DNA of 45,936 bases, from the NCBI GenBank assembly GCA_009861545.1, contig VXME01000032.1, positions 1-45,936 of the forward strand, in the 5' to 3' direction. The stretch is from Acidobacteriota bacterium. GTDB taxonomy: Bacteria > Acidobacteriota > Vicinamibacteria > Vicinamibacterales > UBA8438. Positions 17,265 through 26,304 of the stretch are shown piece after piece; the first letter of the stretch is position 1; every line of letters begins with the position of its first letter. Both the position numbers and the translations under genes were made by a program. Below the pieces are notes generated by a model. That model did not search any database and was not told the origin of the DNA. It saw only the letters and a list, made by a program, of their open reading frames with translations.

Positions 17265-17795
17265 ATGCATGCCGAGACGAAACCCGTCAACGTCGGTGCC
17301 ATAGCCAAGATAGCCGCCGCCGGCGCGGTCCTGATCCTCGTGTTCGGCCTCGGCTGGCTGACCGCCGCCACAGGACGCGGACAGGAAGCCGACCCCGCCT
17401 CGCTCACCGACCTTGAGCGCGAGTTCACCGAGCGGATGCGCAACGTCGTCCTCGTCGGGCACTTCACCATCGAGGGACAGCAGCGCCGCGACGGCCTCCC
17501 CGAGCGCTACGCCATCAGCGAGGTGACGAAGCTGGAAGGTGACCGCTGGCGCTTCGACGTCCACATGACCTACGGCAGCGTCGACGCCACCCTGCCGGTG
17601 GTCGTGCCGATGGTCTGGGCCGGCGACACGCCGATGGTCAGCATCACCGACTTCGCCATCCCCGGCCTGGGCGAGGAGTTCGGCGCGCGGGTGGTCTTCC
17701 ACGACAGCCGCTACGCCGGCACCTGGGACCACGGGGAGTACGGCGGGTTGATGTACGGCACCATCGAGCCGCTCGACGCGGAAGACGGGGAATAG
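17265..17795 (+). CDS. Conserved exported/membrane-anchored protein of unknown function
   Basis: A 176-residue protein with one N-terminal membrane segment (IAAAGAVLILVFGLGWLTAA, about 15-36) and a soluble domain containing LVGHFTIEG, ERYAISEVTKLEGDRWRF, MVWAGDTPMVSITDFAIPGL and YAGTWDHGEYGGLMYGTIE. I recognise this pattern from hypothetical proteins of Planctomycetes and related environmental bacteria, but know no function. It is likely anchored in the inner membrane with the domain in the periplasm. A strong GGGAGGT site and an upstream TATAAT support expression. Convergent with the Nudix gene downstream. Confidence 0.75.
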   Translation: MHAETKPVNVGAIAKIAAAGAVLILVFGLGWLTAATGRGQEADPASLTDLEREFTERMRNVVLVGHFTIEGQQRRDGLPERYAISEVTKLEGDRWRFDVHMTYGSVDATLPVVVPMVWAGDTPMVSITDFAIPGLGEEFGARVVFHDSRYAGTWDHGEYGGLMYGTIEPLDAEDGE

Positions 17796-17866
17796 CCCCA
17801 CACGCCCGGACGTTCTGTCCCCCGCCGCGGCAGGAAGCGAGAGTGGGGCCGCCCGCTCGGGTCGGC

Positions 17867-18547
17867 TCAGAACGCCCGCTCGTAGCGCCAGCCCGACTCC
17901 AGCATCCACAGGCGGTGCCGCGGACCGGGAAGGTCGAGTCGACCGTCCCCGTGGGCGGCATCCTGGTGATACAACGCGACCTGCCCGCCTTCCACGTCGA
18001 GCAGATCGCCGAGCAGGCGCTCCTCCGGCCAGCCCGCCACGGCGGCGAGGGCCGTCTCGACATCGTCGAACGCCGCCATCCGCGTCGTCAGGGCGAAGGT
18101 GGGCGCGGCCAGCTTGATATCCCCCGCGGCCTGCCGCGCAAGCGCGTCGGCCGGCCCCAGCCACTGGTGCGCATGGATCTCGCCGCCGTCCACCGTAATG
18201 CGTTCGGTGGGGGCCCGCGCCACGAAGAACCAGGTGGCGAAGCGGATGGGGCTGACCTCCGGGGTCGTCCAGTGGACGGCGAAGGCCAGCGACTCGGGGG
18301 TCACCTCGACGCCCGCCTCCTCGCGGGCCTCGCGCACCGCGGCCCGCCGCGCCGCCGCCGCCTCGTCGCCCGGCGCATCGGGATCGGCGTCGTCCGCGTC
18401 GATCCGCCCGCCGGGAAAGACCCAGTAGCCGCCGTGGAAGGCCAGCGTCGGATTGCGCCGGAGAAAGAGGATCTCGAGTCCCCGAGCACCCTGCCGGACG
18501 AGCATGACGGAGGCGGCCGGCCGCGGCGTCACCGGAGTTGCGCTCAC
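17867..18547 (-). CDS. Nudix hydrolase
   Basis: A 226-residue Nudix protein. The Nudix box G-x5-E-x7-REUxEExGU can be read across GGRID and RRAAVREAREEAGVEV, with extra residues (DADDADPDAPGDEAAAA) between the first Gly pair and the REAREE helix, as in the NUDT19-like subgroup. It hydrolyses a nucleoside-diphosphate-linked substrate, possibly a CoA ester or ADP-sugar; this cannot be decided here. Translation starts at GTG (18547) without a clear Shine-Dalgarno site. It is divergent from the TauE/SafE gene, with only 34 bases between starts, so the promoters must overlap. Confidence 0.88.
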   Translation of the reverse strand: MSATPVTPRPAASVMLVRQGARGLEILFLRRNPTLAFHGGYWVFPGGRIDADDADPDAPGDEAAAARRAAVREAREEAGVEVTPESLAFAVHWTTPEVSPIRFATWFFVARAPTERITVDGGEIHAHQWLGPADALARQAAGDIKLAAPTFALTTRMAAFDDVETALAAVAGWPEERLLGDLLDVEGGQVALYHQDAAHGDGRLDLPGPRHRLWMLESGWRYERAF

Positions 18548-18581
18548 GATAAAAGTTTAGCGGACGGTAGACTGTACCGTT

Positions 18582-19298
18582 TTGTCCATCGCCGACGTCG
18601 TCTTCGTGACCGTGCTCACGTTCGTGGGGTCGACGCTGCAGGGCGCCATCGGCTTCGGGATGGGGCTGCTCGCCGCGCCGCTGCTCATCCTGCTGGACCC
18701 GCGGTTCGTGCCGGCGCCCATCCTCGCCTGCACCCTAGTGCTGACGCTGCTCATGGCGTACCGCGAGCGCCACGCGATCGACCTGCGCGGCATCAAGTGG
18801 GCGATGCTCGGGCGCGTCGCGGGCACGGTCGTCGCCGGCGGCATCCTGGCGATCGTGGCGGCCGACACCCTCGTGCTGCTGTTCGGGATATTCATCCTGG
18901 CCGCCGTGGCGATGAGCGTTTCCGGACTGCGCTTCGTACCCACGGGCCGCGCCCTGGTGGCCGCCGGCGTGCTCTCGGGCGTGCTCGGCACGGTCGCAGC
19001 GGTCGGCGGCCCCCCGCTGGCGCTGCTCTACCAGGACGCCCCCGGCGCCCGCATCCGGAGCACGATCTCCGGCTTCTTCGTGGTCGGCACCATCGTGTCG
19101 CTCGCGGCGCTGTGGGTCGTCGGCCGTTTCGGGGCGGACGAGTTCCGGCTGGCGCTGGTGATGCTGCCCGGCATGTTGGCCGGACTCGCCCTGTCGCGGC
19201 GCGTCGCGCCCTACGTCGACCGCGGCCGTACCCGGCCGGCCGTTCTCACCGTCGTGGCCCTGACCGGCGCGGCGATCGTCCTCCGGGAGATCCTCTAG
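18582..19298 (+). CDS. TauE/SafE-family sulfite/anion exporter
   Basis: A 238-residue membrane protein with about eight helices in two repeats. The first repeat holds VGSTLQGAIGFGMGLLAAPLL, the family hallmark; the second holds SGVLGTVAAVGGPPLALLYQ. The family exports sulfite, sulfoacetate and similar organosulfur anions across the inner membrane. The start is a TTG at 18582, which sets the normal N-terminus (SIADVVFVTVL). Divergent from the Nudix gene. Its substrate is unknown; a SulP transporter lies 3 kb upstream, but I see no sulfur-metabolism enzymes. Confidence 0.87.
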   Translation: MSIADVVFVTVLTFVGSTLQGAIGFGMGLLAAPLLILLDPRFVPAPILACTLVLTLLMAYRERHAIDLRGIKWAMLGRVAGTVVAGGILAIVAADTLVLLFGIFILAAVAMSVSGLRFVPTGRALVAAGVLSGVLGTVAAVGGPPLALLYQDAPGARIRSTISGFFVVGTIVSLAALWVVGRFGADEFRLALVMLPGMLAGLALSRRVAPYVDRGRTRPAVLTVVALTGAAIVLREIL

Positions 19299-19405
19299 AG
19301 GTGCCAGCGCATGCGGGTCTCCGGTTGACCCCGCCGGCGATTGGATCGATCCTTGGGTTTGTATCGCGTGGCCGTGTCTCCTTCGGAGTTCAGAGAGGTG
19401 TTCCG

Positions 19406-20386
19406 ATGAAAGCCCGTCATCTTGTGCTGCTGCTCGCGGGAATCCTGGCCGTATCGCTGGCGCCGGCGCCGGCCGCCGCGCAGAACGAAATGCCGCGGAC
19501 GGCGTGGGGCGCGCCGGACCTGCAGGGGATCTGGGACTTTCGCACCATCACGCCGATGGAGCGTCCCGAGGAGTTGGGCGACCAAGCGTTCCTGACCGAG
19601 GAGGAAGCCGCGAACCTCGAGCAGGCCACCGTCGACCGCAACGCGCAACTGCTGGCGGCGGAGGCGCGCCGCACCGAGGCCGGCGGAAACGTCGGCGCCT
19701 ACAACAACTTCTGGATGGACCGGGGCACGCGCACGGTCAGCAACCGGCGCACGTCGCTGATCGTCGATCCCCCGAACGGACGCATTCCGGCGGTGACCGC
19801 GGGCGGACAGGCCCGCAAGGACGCGGTGGCCGTGCGGCGCGGGCGCCCCGCCTTCGGCCCCGAGGACCGCAGCATCGGCGAGCGGTGCCTCCTCGGCTTC
19901 AACGCCGGCCCGCCGATGGAGCCGCGCGCCTACAACAACCACGCGCAGCTCTTCCAGACCCCTGACCACATCGTGATCCTCAACGAGATGGTCAACGATT
20001 CGCGCATCATTCCGCTGGACGGACGGGATCGCCTGCCGGAGGACGTCACGCAGTGGCGGGGCGACTCGCGCGCCCGCTGGGAGGGAGACACGCTGGTCGT
20101 CGAGACCCGCAACTTCCATACCGACACCGCGTTCAGCGAGCGCCAGGGATCGAGCCCCGACATGTTGCTCACCGAGCGCTTCACCCGCGTCGACGGCGAG
20201 ACGCTGCTCTACGCGGCGACGATGGACGACCCGTCCACCTGGACGCAGCCGTGGACCTTCGAGGTGACGATGTTCCGGACCGACGAGCCGGTCTACGAGT
20301 ACGCCTGCCACGAGGGCAACATCGGCATGGACGGCATCCTCGCCGGCGCGCGCGCCGACGACGCGCGGGCCGCCCAGCAGCAGTAA
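19406..20386 (+). CDS. Exported CHEGN-family protein, copy 1
   Basis: A 326-residue exported protein: signal peptide to about residue 25 (LAPAPAAAQ), then WGAPDLQGIWDFRTITPMER, RRTSLIVDPPNGRIPA, FQTPDHIVILNEMVNDSRII, RARWEGDTLVVETRNF, and the C-terminal YEYACHEGN. I use CHEGN as a label; the family is abundant in Acidobacteria and some Proteobacteria but I know no assigned function. The C, H and E of the motif could bind a metal or form an active site. The ATG at 19406 follows GAGAGGT. The quinoprotein gene begins 34 bases downstream, so they form an operon and probably work together in the periplasm. Confidence 0.8.
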   Translation: MKARHLVLLLAGILAVSLAPAPAAAQNEMPRTAWGAPDLQGIWDFRTITPMERPEELGDQAFLTEEEAANLEQATVDRNAQLLAAEARRTEAGGNVGAYNNFWMDRGTRTVSNRRTSLIVDPPNGRIPAVTAGGQARKDAVAVRRGRPAFGPEDRSIGERCLLGFNAGPPMEPRAYNNHAQLFQTPDHIVILNEMVNDSRIIPLDGRDRLPEDVTQWRGDSRARWEGDTLVVETRNFHTDTAFSERQGSSPDMLLTERFTRVDGETLLYAATMDDPSTWTQPWTFEVTMFRTDEPVYEYACHEGNIGMDGILAGARADDARAAQQQ

Positions 20387-20420
20387 ACCGATCACCGCAA
20401 AGCAGATTCCGGAGCCATTC

Positions 20421-22136
20421 ATGACACGTCGCTTTTCGTTCGCAGCAACCGTCCTCGCCGCCGCGCTCGGCGCCGGGCTCGCCGGCCCCGCCGCCGCGCA
20501 GGTAGAGGATTACCTCCCGGTCACCGACGACATGCTTGCCGCACCGCCGGCGGCCGATTGGCTGAGCTGGCGCCGCACGCTGGACGGGCAGGGGCACAGC
20601 CCCCTGGACCAGATCACGACGGAGAACGTCGACGACCTGCGGCTGGCCTGGAGCTGGAGCCTCGGGCCGGGGTCCCAGCAGACCACCCCGCTGGTACACG
20701 ACGGGGTCCTGTACATCGCCAACCCCGGCGAGATCGTCCAGGCGCTCGACGCCGCGACCGGCGACTTCCTGTGGGAGTACCGGCGCGACGCGCCCCCGCC
20801 CGGAAACAGCTTCGGCGGACCGCCGCCGGGCCGGCAGCACCGCAACATCGCGATCTACGAGGACAAGGTCTACCTGAACACCGCCGACGCCCACATCATC
20901 GCCATCGACGCGCGGACCGGCGAGGCGGTCTGGGACACGGACGTCGGCCGGGGGGTCGGCTTCCAGTACTCCAGCGGGTCGATCGTCGCCGACGGCAAGG
21001 TCGTGTCGGGTCTGACCGGCTGCGGCCGCTACCGCGAAGACACCTGCTACATCGTGGGACTCGACGCCCGCACCGGGGACGAGCTGTGGCGGACGTCCAC
21101 CATCGCGCTGCCCGGCGAGCGGGGCGGCGACACGTGGGGCGATCTGCCGCTCATGTTCCGGGCCGGGAGCGATTCGTGGATTCCGGGCAGCTACGACCCG
21201 GCCACCCGCACCCTGTTCCACGGCACGTCGCAGGCCAAGCCGTGGGCGCGGGTGGTGCGCGGCACCGACGGCGACGCGCTCTACACCAACTCGACCCTCG
21301 CCCTCGATCCCGACACCGGCGAGATGAAGTGGTACTACCAGCACATCCCGGGCGAAACGCTCGACATGGACGAGACCTTCGAGCGGATCCTGGTCGACTA
21401 CGACGGACAGCGCTCGGTGTTCACGATGGGCAAGATGGCGGTGCTCTGGGAGCTCGACCTCGAGACGGGCGGGTTCCGCAACGCGCACGACCTCGGCTAC
21501 CAGACCTTCGCCGACGTCGATCCGGAGACCGGCGAGGTGACGCACCGGGAAGGCATGATCCCCGAGCTCTACGAGGAGGTCTTCTGGTGCCCGAGCACGG
21601 CCGGCTTCAAGAGCTGGCGGGCGATGTCGTACCACCCGGAGACCGAGGCGTTCGTCATCCCCATCAACCTGAACTGCGAGACCGGCGTGTTCGGCCCCGT
21701 CGAACGGGTCGAGGGGGGCGGCGGCACCGGTCCGGTGCGGCGCACCAACCACTTCCATCCGGACAGCCCCGGCCAGCTCGGCGAGCTGCTGTCGATGAGC
21801 ATCCGCACCGGCGAGGTCCTCTGGCGGCAGCGGTTCAAGACGCCGATCAACAGCGCTGCGCTGACCACCGCGGGCGGGCTGGCGTTCGCCGGTAGCTGGG
21901 ACCGCTACATCTACGCCTTCGATGCGGCCGACGGCGAGATCCTCTGGAGCCGGCGCCTGCCGACCTCGATCCAGGGGTTTCCGATCAGCTACGCGGTGGA
22001 CGGCCGGCAGTACGTCGCGGTGCCCGTCGGCGCCGGCGGCGCGAGCTGGCAAGGCATGATCCCCACCGACCTGATGCCGGAGGAGAAGCGTCCGGTGGGG
22101 GGCAACGGGCTGTTCGTCTTCGCTCTCGACGAGTAG
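20421..22136 (+). CDS. Exported quinoprotein-type beta-propeller dehydrogenase, second copy
   Basis: A 571-residue paralogue of the gene at 5903, similar over its entire length. Signal peptide to AAAQ (about 27), then propeller blades with ALDAATGDFLWEY, AIDARTGEAVWD, GLDARTGDELWR and ALDPDTGEMKWYYQ. GTSQAKPW (268-275) replaces the GTGNP of methanol dehydrogenases, and GETLDMDETFERILVD keeps acidic residues where the catalytic Asp is expected. C201 and C209 match the cysteine pair of the paralogue. No haem site. Likely periplasmic oxidation of an alcohol or sugar-like substrate with an external electron acceptor. It is the second gene of an operon with the CHEGN protein and ends before a strong terminator. 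Confidence 0.83.
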   Translation: MTRRFSFAATVLAAALGAGLAGPAAAQVEDYLPVTDDMLAAPPAADWLSWRRTLDGQGHSPLDQITTENVDDLRLAWSWSLGPGSQQTTPLVHDGVLYIANPGEIVQALDAATGDFLWEYRRDAPPPGNSFGGPPPGRQHRNIAIYEDKVYLNTADAHIIAIDARTGEAVWDTDVGRGVGFQYSSGSIVADGKVVSGLTGCGRYREDTCYIVGLDARTGDELWRTSTIALPGERGGDTWGDLPLMFRAGSDSWIPGSYDPATRTLFHGTSQAKPWARVVRGTDGDALYTNSTLALDPDTGEMKWYYQHIPGETLDMDETFERILVDYDGQRSVFTMGKMAVLWELDLETGGFRNAHDLGYQTFADVDPETGEVTHREGMIPELYEEVFWCPSTAGFKSWRAMSYHPETEAFVIPINLNCETGVFGPVERVEGGGGTGPVRRTNHFHPDSPGQLGELLSMSIRTGEVLWRQRFKTPINSAALTTAGGLAFAGSWDRYIYAFDAADGEILWSRRLPTSIQGFPISYAVDGRQYVAVPVGAGGASWQGMIPTDLMPEEKRPVGGNGLFVFALDE

Positions 22137-22168
22137 CAGCCGGCGCCGCGCGACGGCGGAAATACGGG

Positions 22169-22198
22169 AAGCCCGGGCCTTCTCTCCGGCCCGGGCTT
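22169..22198. terminator. Strong (bidirectional) hairpin terminator
   Basis: An 11-base perfect stem (AAGCCCGGGCC, 22169-22179, pairing with 22188-22198) with an 8-base loop lies 32 bases after the quinoprotein stop and 106 bases after the convergent response-regulator gene. It is followed by a T/C-rich stretch. It most likely ends transcription from the plus strand and perhaps both. Confidence 0.8.
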
Positions 22199-22304
22199 CT
22201 CTCTGTGCACGGCGCCTGGAATCCCGGAGCGACGAGCTACCCATCGGCAGCGTTGCGGTCGGGGTCCGGGAAACCCGGTCCGGCAGACGGCAGGCGGCCG
22301 CAGT

Positions 22305-22964
22305 TCACGGCAGCTCGGTGAATCCGTGCGCCACCGCGTACTTCGTCAGCTCCGACGCCGTCCGCACCCCGAGCCGATCCATGATGCTCGCCTTGTGGAA
22401 CTCGACGGTCTTGACCGAGATGCCGAGGCGGGCCGCGATGTCCTTGGCGGTGTGTCCCTCGGCCACCAGTTGCAATACCTCCCGCTGGCGCGGCGTCAGC
22501 CTGCCCAGGGTGGGCGGCACCGCCACCGAGCGGGGCACGCTCGCCCGCAACGCGTCGCTCGTGATGAGCGGCGTCAGGTACTTGCGGCCGGAGAGGACCG
22601 CGGCGATGGCGACTCCCAGCTCCGAAGCGGCCGAGCGCTTCAGCAGGTAGCCGGCGGCCCCCGCCTCGAAGGCCTCGCTGGCGTAGGTCGGATCGGCGTG
22701 CATCGTCAGGAAGATGATCCGGGTGTCGGGAACCAGGGTGCGCAGCCGGCGCGCCGCGTCGAGCCCGTTGAGCAGCGGCATCGAGATGTCGAGCAGGACG
22801 ACGTCGGGCGCGAGCCTCGGCGCCGCCTCCACCAGGGCCCGGCCGTCCTCGACCATGCCGACCAGCTCGCACTGGTCCTCGAGGAGCCGGCGCAGGCCCT
22901 CCAGCACGAGCGTATGGTCGTCCGCCAGCAGAACCCGCGGCCGCTTCGCCGCCGTCTTCGTCAT
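22305..22964 (-). CDS. NarL/FixJ-type response regulator
   Basis: A 219-residue two-domain regulator. Receiver domain: DD15-16, phosphoacceptor Asp59 in VVLLDISMP, Thr in IIFLTMH and Lys109 in YLLKRS. Output domain: LuxR-type helix-turn-helix with LTPRQREVLQLVAEGHTAKD and SVKTVEFHKASIMDRLGV. It binds DNA when phosphorylated by the adjacent kinase. Its ATG overlaps the kinase stop as ATGA, so the pair is translationally coupled. Targets are unknown; the convergent quinoprotein operon and the aldolase region are plausible, but nothing in the sequence shows this. Confidence 0.95.
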   Translation of the reverse strand: MTKTAAKRPRVLLADDHTLVLEGLRRLLEDQCELVGMVEDGRALVEAAPRLAPDVVLLDISMPLLNGLDAARRLRTLVPDTRIIFLTMHADPTYASEAFEAGAAGYLLKRSAASELGVAIAAVLSGRKYLTPLITSDALRASVPRSVAVPPTLGRLTPRQREVLQLVAEGHTAKDIAARLGISVKTVEFHKASIMDRLGVRTASELTKYAVAHGFTELP

Positions 22965-24109
22965 TCCGCGCCGCCCTCACCACCGGCCGCAGCGCCCGGC
23001 AACGGCGCCCACACCGTGACCCGGCTTCCCGCCCCGGACCGCGAGGCGAGCTCGAAGCGCCCGCCGGCCAGCCGCACCCGTTCCTGCATCCCCACGATCC
23101 CCAACCCCTCGGTCGAGCGCGCCGGCACGGCGAACCCGACGCCGTCGTCGGACACCGTCAGCCGGATCCCGCCGTCGGCCGGCGCCATGTCGACCGTCGC
23201 CCGGCTGGCGCGGGCATGCTTGACGACGTTGCGCAACGCGGCCTGCGCCACGTGGTACAGGCACGCCGCCACCGCGGGCGGAACCGGCTCGGACAGATCG
23301 CCGATCCGCAGGTCGATGCGAATCGATCCGTGGCGCCGCAGATCCGCCACGTGGGACCGCAGCGCCGCCTGCAGGCCCAGATGATCCAGGACCGACGGAT
23401 GCAGGCCGTAGGCGAGGCCGTGCACGTCGTCCGACAGCTCCACGAGCCGGTCGCGGATGGCCCCGAGCCGCTCGGCGGTCGCCCGCGGTGAACGGGGCAC
23501 GCCGGCCTGCAGCGACTCGACGTCGAGCGTCAGCATTGCGAGCCGCTGGTTGACGTCGTCGTGCAGCTCGCGCGAGATGCGCCGCCGCTCGTCGTCCTGG
23601 GCCGTCAGCAGCCGCCCCGCCAGCGCCCGCAGCTCGGCCTGACTCTGTTCGAGCTCCGCCTGCTTCCGCCGCAGGGCGTCCTCGGCCCGCTTGCGGTCGG
23701 TCACGTCCCGCCAGATGGACCGGTAGTAATAGTTGCCGCGCTCGTCCCGGATAAGCGCCATGCCGAGGCTGACGTCCAGCAGGCTGCCGTCCCGACGCCG
23801 CAGTCGAAGCTCCACGTCTCCCGCCCGTCCGTCCGCGCGGGCGGTCTCCAGCGCCCGGCCGAGAGCGGCGGCGCTGCCCGCATCGTGCAGCTCGCGGATC
23901 GGGCGCCCGAGCACCTCCACCCGCCGGTAGCCGGTCGCGCGCAGCAGCGTGGCGTTGCACTGCACGACCCGCTCGGTGTCGACGGTCACCGAGGCGAACA
24001 TGTCCGGCGCGTCCTGGTACAGGTTCTCGTAGCGCGCCCGCGCCGCCTCCAGCGCACGCAGGGACTGCTCGCGCAACTGCTCCCGGTCGGCGTCGCGCGT
24101 CTTCTGCAT
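22961..24109 (-). CDS. PAS-domain sensor histidine kinase (HisKA_3/NarX-like)
   Basis: A 382-residue kinase. A PAS domain fills about residues 25-150 (NLYQDAPDMFASVTVDTERV ... GNYYYRSIWRDVTDRKRAE), followed by a short coiled coil (RRKQAELEQSQAELRALAG) and a HisKA_3 dimerisation domain with the phospho-His in ERRRISRELHDDVNQRL. The ATPase has the N-box ALRNVVKHA and the G1 box DDGVGF. No transmembrane segment is visible, so it is a cytoplasmic sensor, probably of redox or a small ligand bound by PAS. I use the ATG at 24109 (MQKTRDADREQ); an ATG at 24199 would add 30 residues of poor coding character. Confidence 0.93.
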   Translation of the reverse strand: MQKTRDADREQLREQSLRALEAARARYENLYQDAPDMFASVTVDTERVVQCNATLLRATGYRRVEVLGRPIRELHDAGSAAALGRALETARADGRAGDVELRLRRRDGSLLDVSLGMALIRDERGNYYYRSIWRDVTDRKRAEDALRRKQAELEQSQAELRALAGRLLTAQDDERRRISRELHDDVNQRLAMLTLDVESLQAGVPRSPRATAERLGAIRDRLVELSDDVHGLAYGLHPSVLDHLGLQAALRSHVADLRRHGSIRIDLRIGDLSEPVPPAVAACLYHVAQAALRNVVKHARASRATVDMAPADGGIRLTVSDDGVGFAVPARSTEGLGIVGMQERVRLAGGRFELASRSGAGSRVTVWAPLPGAAAGGEGGAE

Positions 24110-24252
24110 GCCTGCAGTCAGATGTACCCGAGCGGCCGCGATCCGAGGACCTGGGGATATCCCTAGTTTCCAGGCGCCCCGGGACATCGTATCTTGCACT
24201 CAGAACCGGGGCGGCGCGAGGCTTGGCCGGCCCGGGGAGAGATGGAGGCACG

Positions 24253-24477
24253 ATGGACACACCACCGGACTTCCAGCGCCTTCGCCGGCAGACGGCTCGC
24301 GGCCCCGCGCGCCGTCTGTACGGCGGAGGCATCGCCGTTGCGCCAGGCCGGCGCGACCGCAGCCCGGGAACCGAAACGCGCGTGACCGCCGTGTCGCGCG
24401 GCGTGGACGCTCCAACGACAATCTGTCCAGTGCGAGCCGCGCAGGCCACTCCTCGGGCGCGGGGCCGGACGGCGTGA
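24253..24477 (+). CDS. Doubtful small ORF, divergent from the kinase
   Basis: A 74-residue frame beginning MDTPPDFQRLRRQTARGPAR, preceded by GGAGG four bases before the ATG. The rest is Arg/Ala/Thr-rich with no recognisable domain, and composition alone could keep it open in DNA this GC-rich. The ribosome site is the only support. It may be a small basic protein or no gene at all. Confidence 0.22.
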   Translation: MDTPPDFQRLRRQTARGPARRLYGGGIAVAPGRRDRSPGTETRVTAVSRGVDAPTTICPVRAAQATPRARGRTA

Positions 24478-24581
24478 CGGGCGCATCACGCTGTCCGGCC
24501 GGCGGGCGTCGGTTCCGTCCGACAGCGACGGCGTTTTCCCCCTCCTCCGTCGGCAACGCCTGATCGGCCGCCGCCGCGAGC

Positions 24582-24738
24582 TCACGCGAACGGATTCCGT
24601 ACCGTCACGCCGGCGAAGTGCACGCCGCCCTGCAGGTCCTGGCGCAGCCACGATTCGACCAGGTTCACGGCGGCCTCGTGGGCGAGACGTCCGGCTTCGT
24701 CGCCCGCGTCGCCTGCACGTAGAATTCCTGGAGCACCT
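24582..24738 (-). other. Possible gene fragment in a poorly coding stretch
   Basis: The 24478-24738 interval has no supported intact gene. On the minus strand it reads DEAGRLAHEAAVNLVESWLR followed by QDLQGGVHFAGVTVRNPFA and a stop at 24582, which has the look of a genuine protein C-terminus, but no start or domain precedes it and it runs into the SprT-like gene. I cannot assign a family. Confidence 0.25.
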
Positions 24739-25452
24739 GTGCGATCGCCTCTCCAGTACTTCCTCTGGCCGTCGCCGCCCCGCACCCGCGGGGCCATCAC
24801 CGCCGATTTCCCCGGCGCCGCGGCTCCCCCCGGCAGCCGGGTGCGGTTCACGACCCGCGGCCAGTCGATCACCGGCGTGGTGGCCGAGCTGCAGGCCGCC
24901 CGCGCGGTGGTGCTGGCCGGCGACGACGGCCGGTGGCAGGTGCCCTACCGCCTCCTGGAGGTCGTGGAACGGGTGCCGGAGCGGGAGTGCACCCTGGCCG
25001 ACGTCGAGACGATGGCGCGGCGCCTGCTCGCGCGGCATCAGGCGCAGAGCGGACTCGGCACGCAGTGGACGTTCGGCTTCGACCTCTCTACGGCGCGGGC
25101 CGGCGTCTGCCGCTACCGGGAGACGCGCATCGACCTGTCGGTGAGCTACTGCCTGCGGGCGACCCGGGCCGACATCGAGAACACCCTGCTGCACGAGATC
25201 GCACACGCGATCGTCGGCGCCGAGCACGGCCACGACGCCGTCTGGCAGCGCAAGGCGCGCGAGATCGGCTCCACCGCCGAGCGCTGTCACGACCTCACCC
25301 ACACCGCGGCCCGCTGGGTGGGCGAGTGCGGCTGCCGGCGGCGCTGGTTCCGCCAGCGCTTGAGCCGCAGACTGCGCCACGGCGCGATCTGCAAGGCGTG
25401 CGGGCGCACGGTCGCGTGGCGCTGGAACACGGGCGAAGAACCCGCGGGTTGA
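24739..25452 (+). CDS. SprT-like zinc metalloprotease-domain protein
   Basis: A 237-residue protein. Residues 20-80 form a small beta-rich region (GSRVRFTTRGQSITGVVAEL), then a SprT-like domain with the zinc motif HEIAH (152-156), a third ligand His in GAEHGHDAVW (163 or 165), and a C-terminal zinc-ribbon-like segment GECGC...ICKACGRTVAW. SprT domains are zinc peptidases related to the DNA-protein crosslink protease Spartan; bacterial function is little known. GTG start at 24739. It is convergent with the ABC ATPase gene, with 2 bases between stops. Confidence 0.85.
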   Translation: MRSPLQYFLWPSPPRTRGAITADFPGAAAPPGSRVRFTTRGQSITGVVAELQAARAVVLAGDDGRWQVPYRLLEVVERVPERECTLADVETMARRLLARHQAQSGLGTQWTFGFDLSTARAGVCRYRETRIDLSVSYCLRATRADIENTLLHEIAHAIVGAEHGHDAVWQRKAREIGSTAERCHDLTHTAARWVGECGCRRRWFRQRLSRRLRHGAICKACGRTVAWRWNTGEEPAG

Positions 25453-25454
25453 GG

Positions 25455-26132
<678 letters not shown>

Positions 26133-26304
26133 GGAAGAGCTTACCAGTCCGCCGCGCGGGCCTCGCCGCGGACTCCGGCCCGGAATGCGGAGCAACGGCC
26201 GGCCCGGTGGATGGCGGAGCGAGTCACGGAGTAGACTCCGTGCGTCACGGGATTCCAGCGCGTCTGACGCGCACCACAACGGCCTCACCAGAAGCGAGGA
26301 TGTC

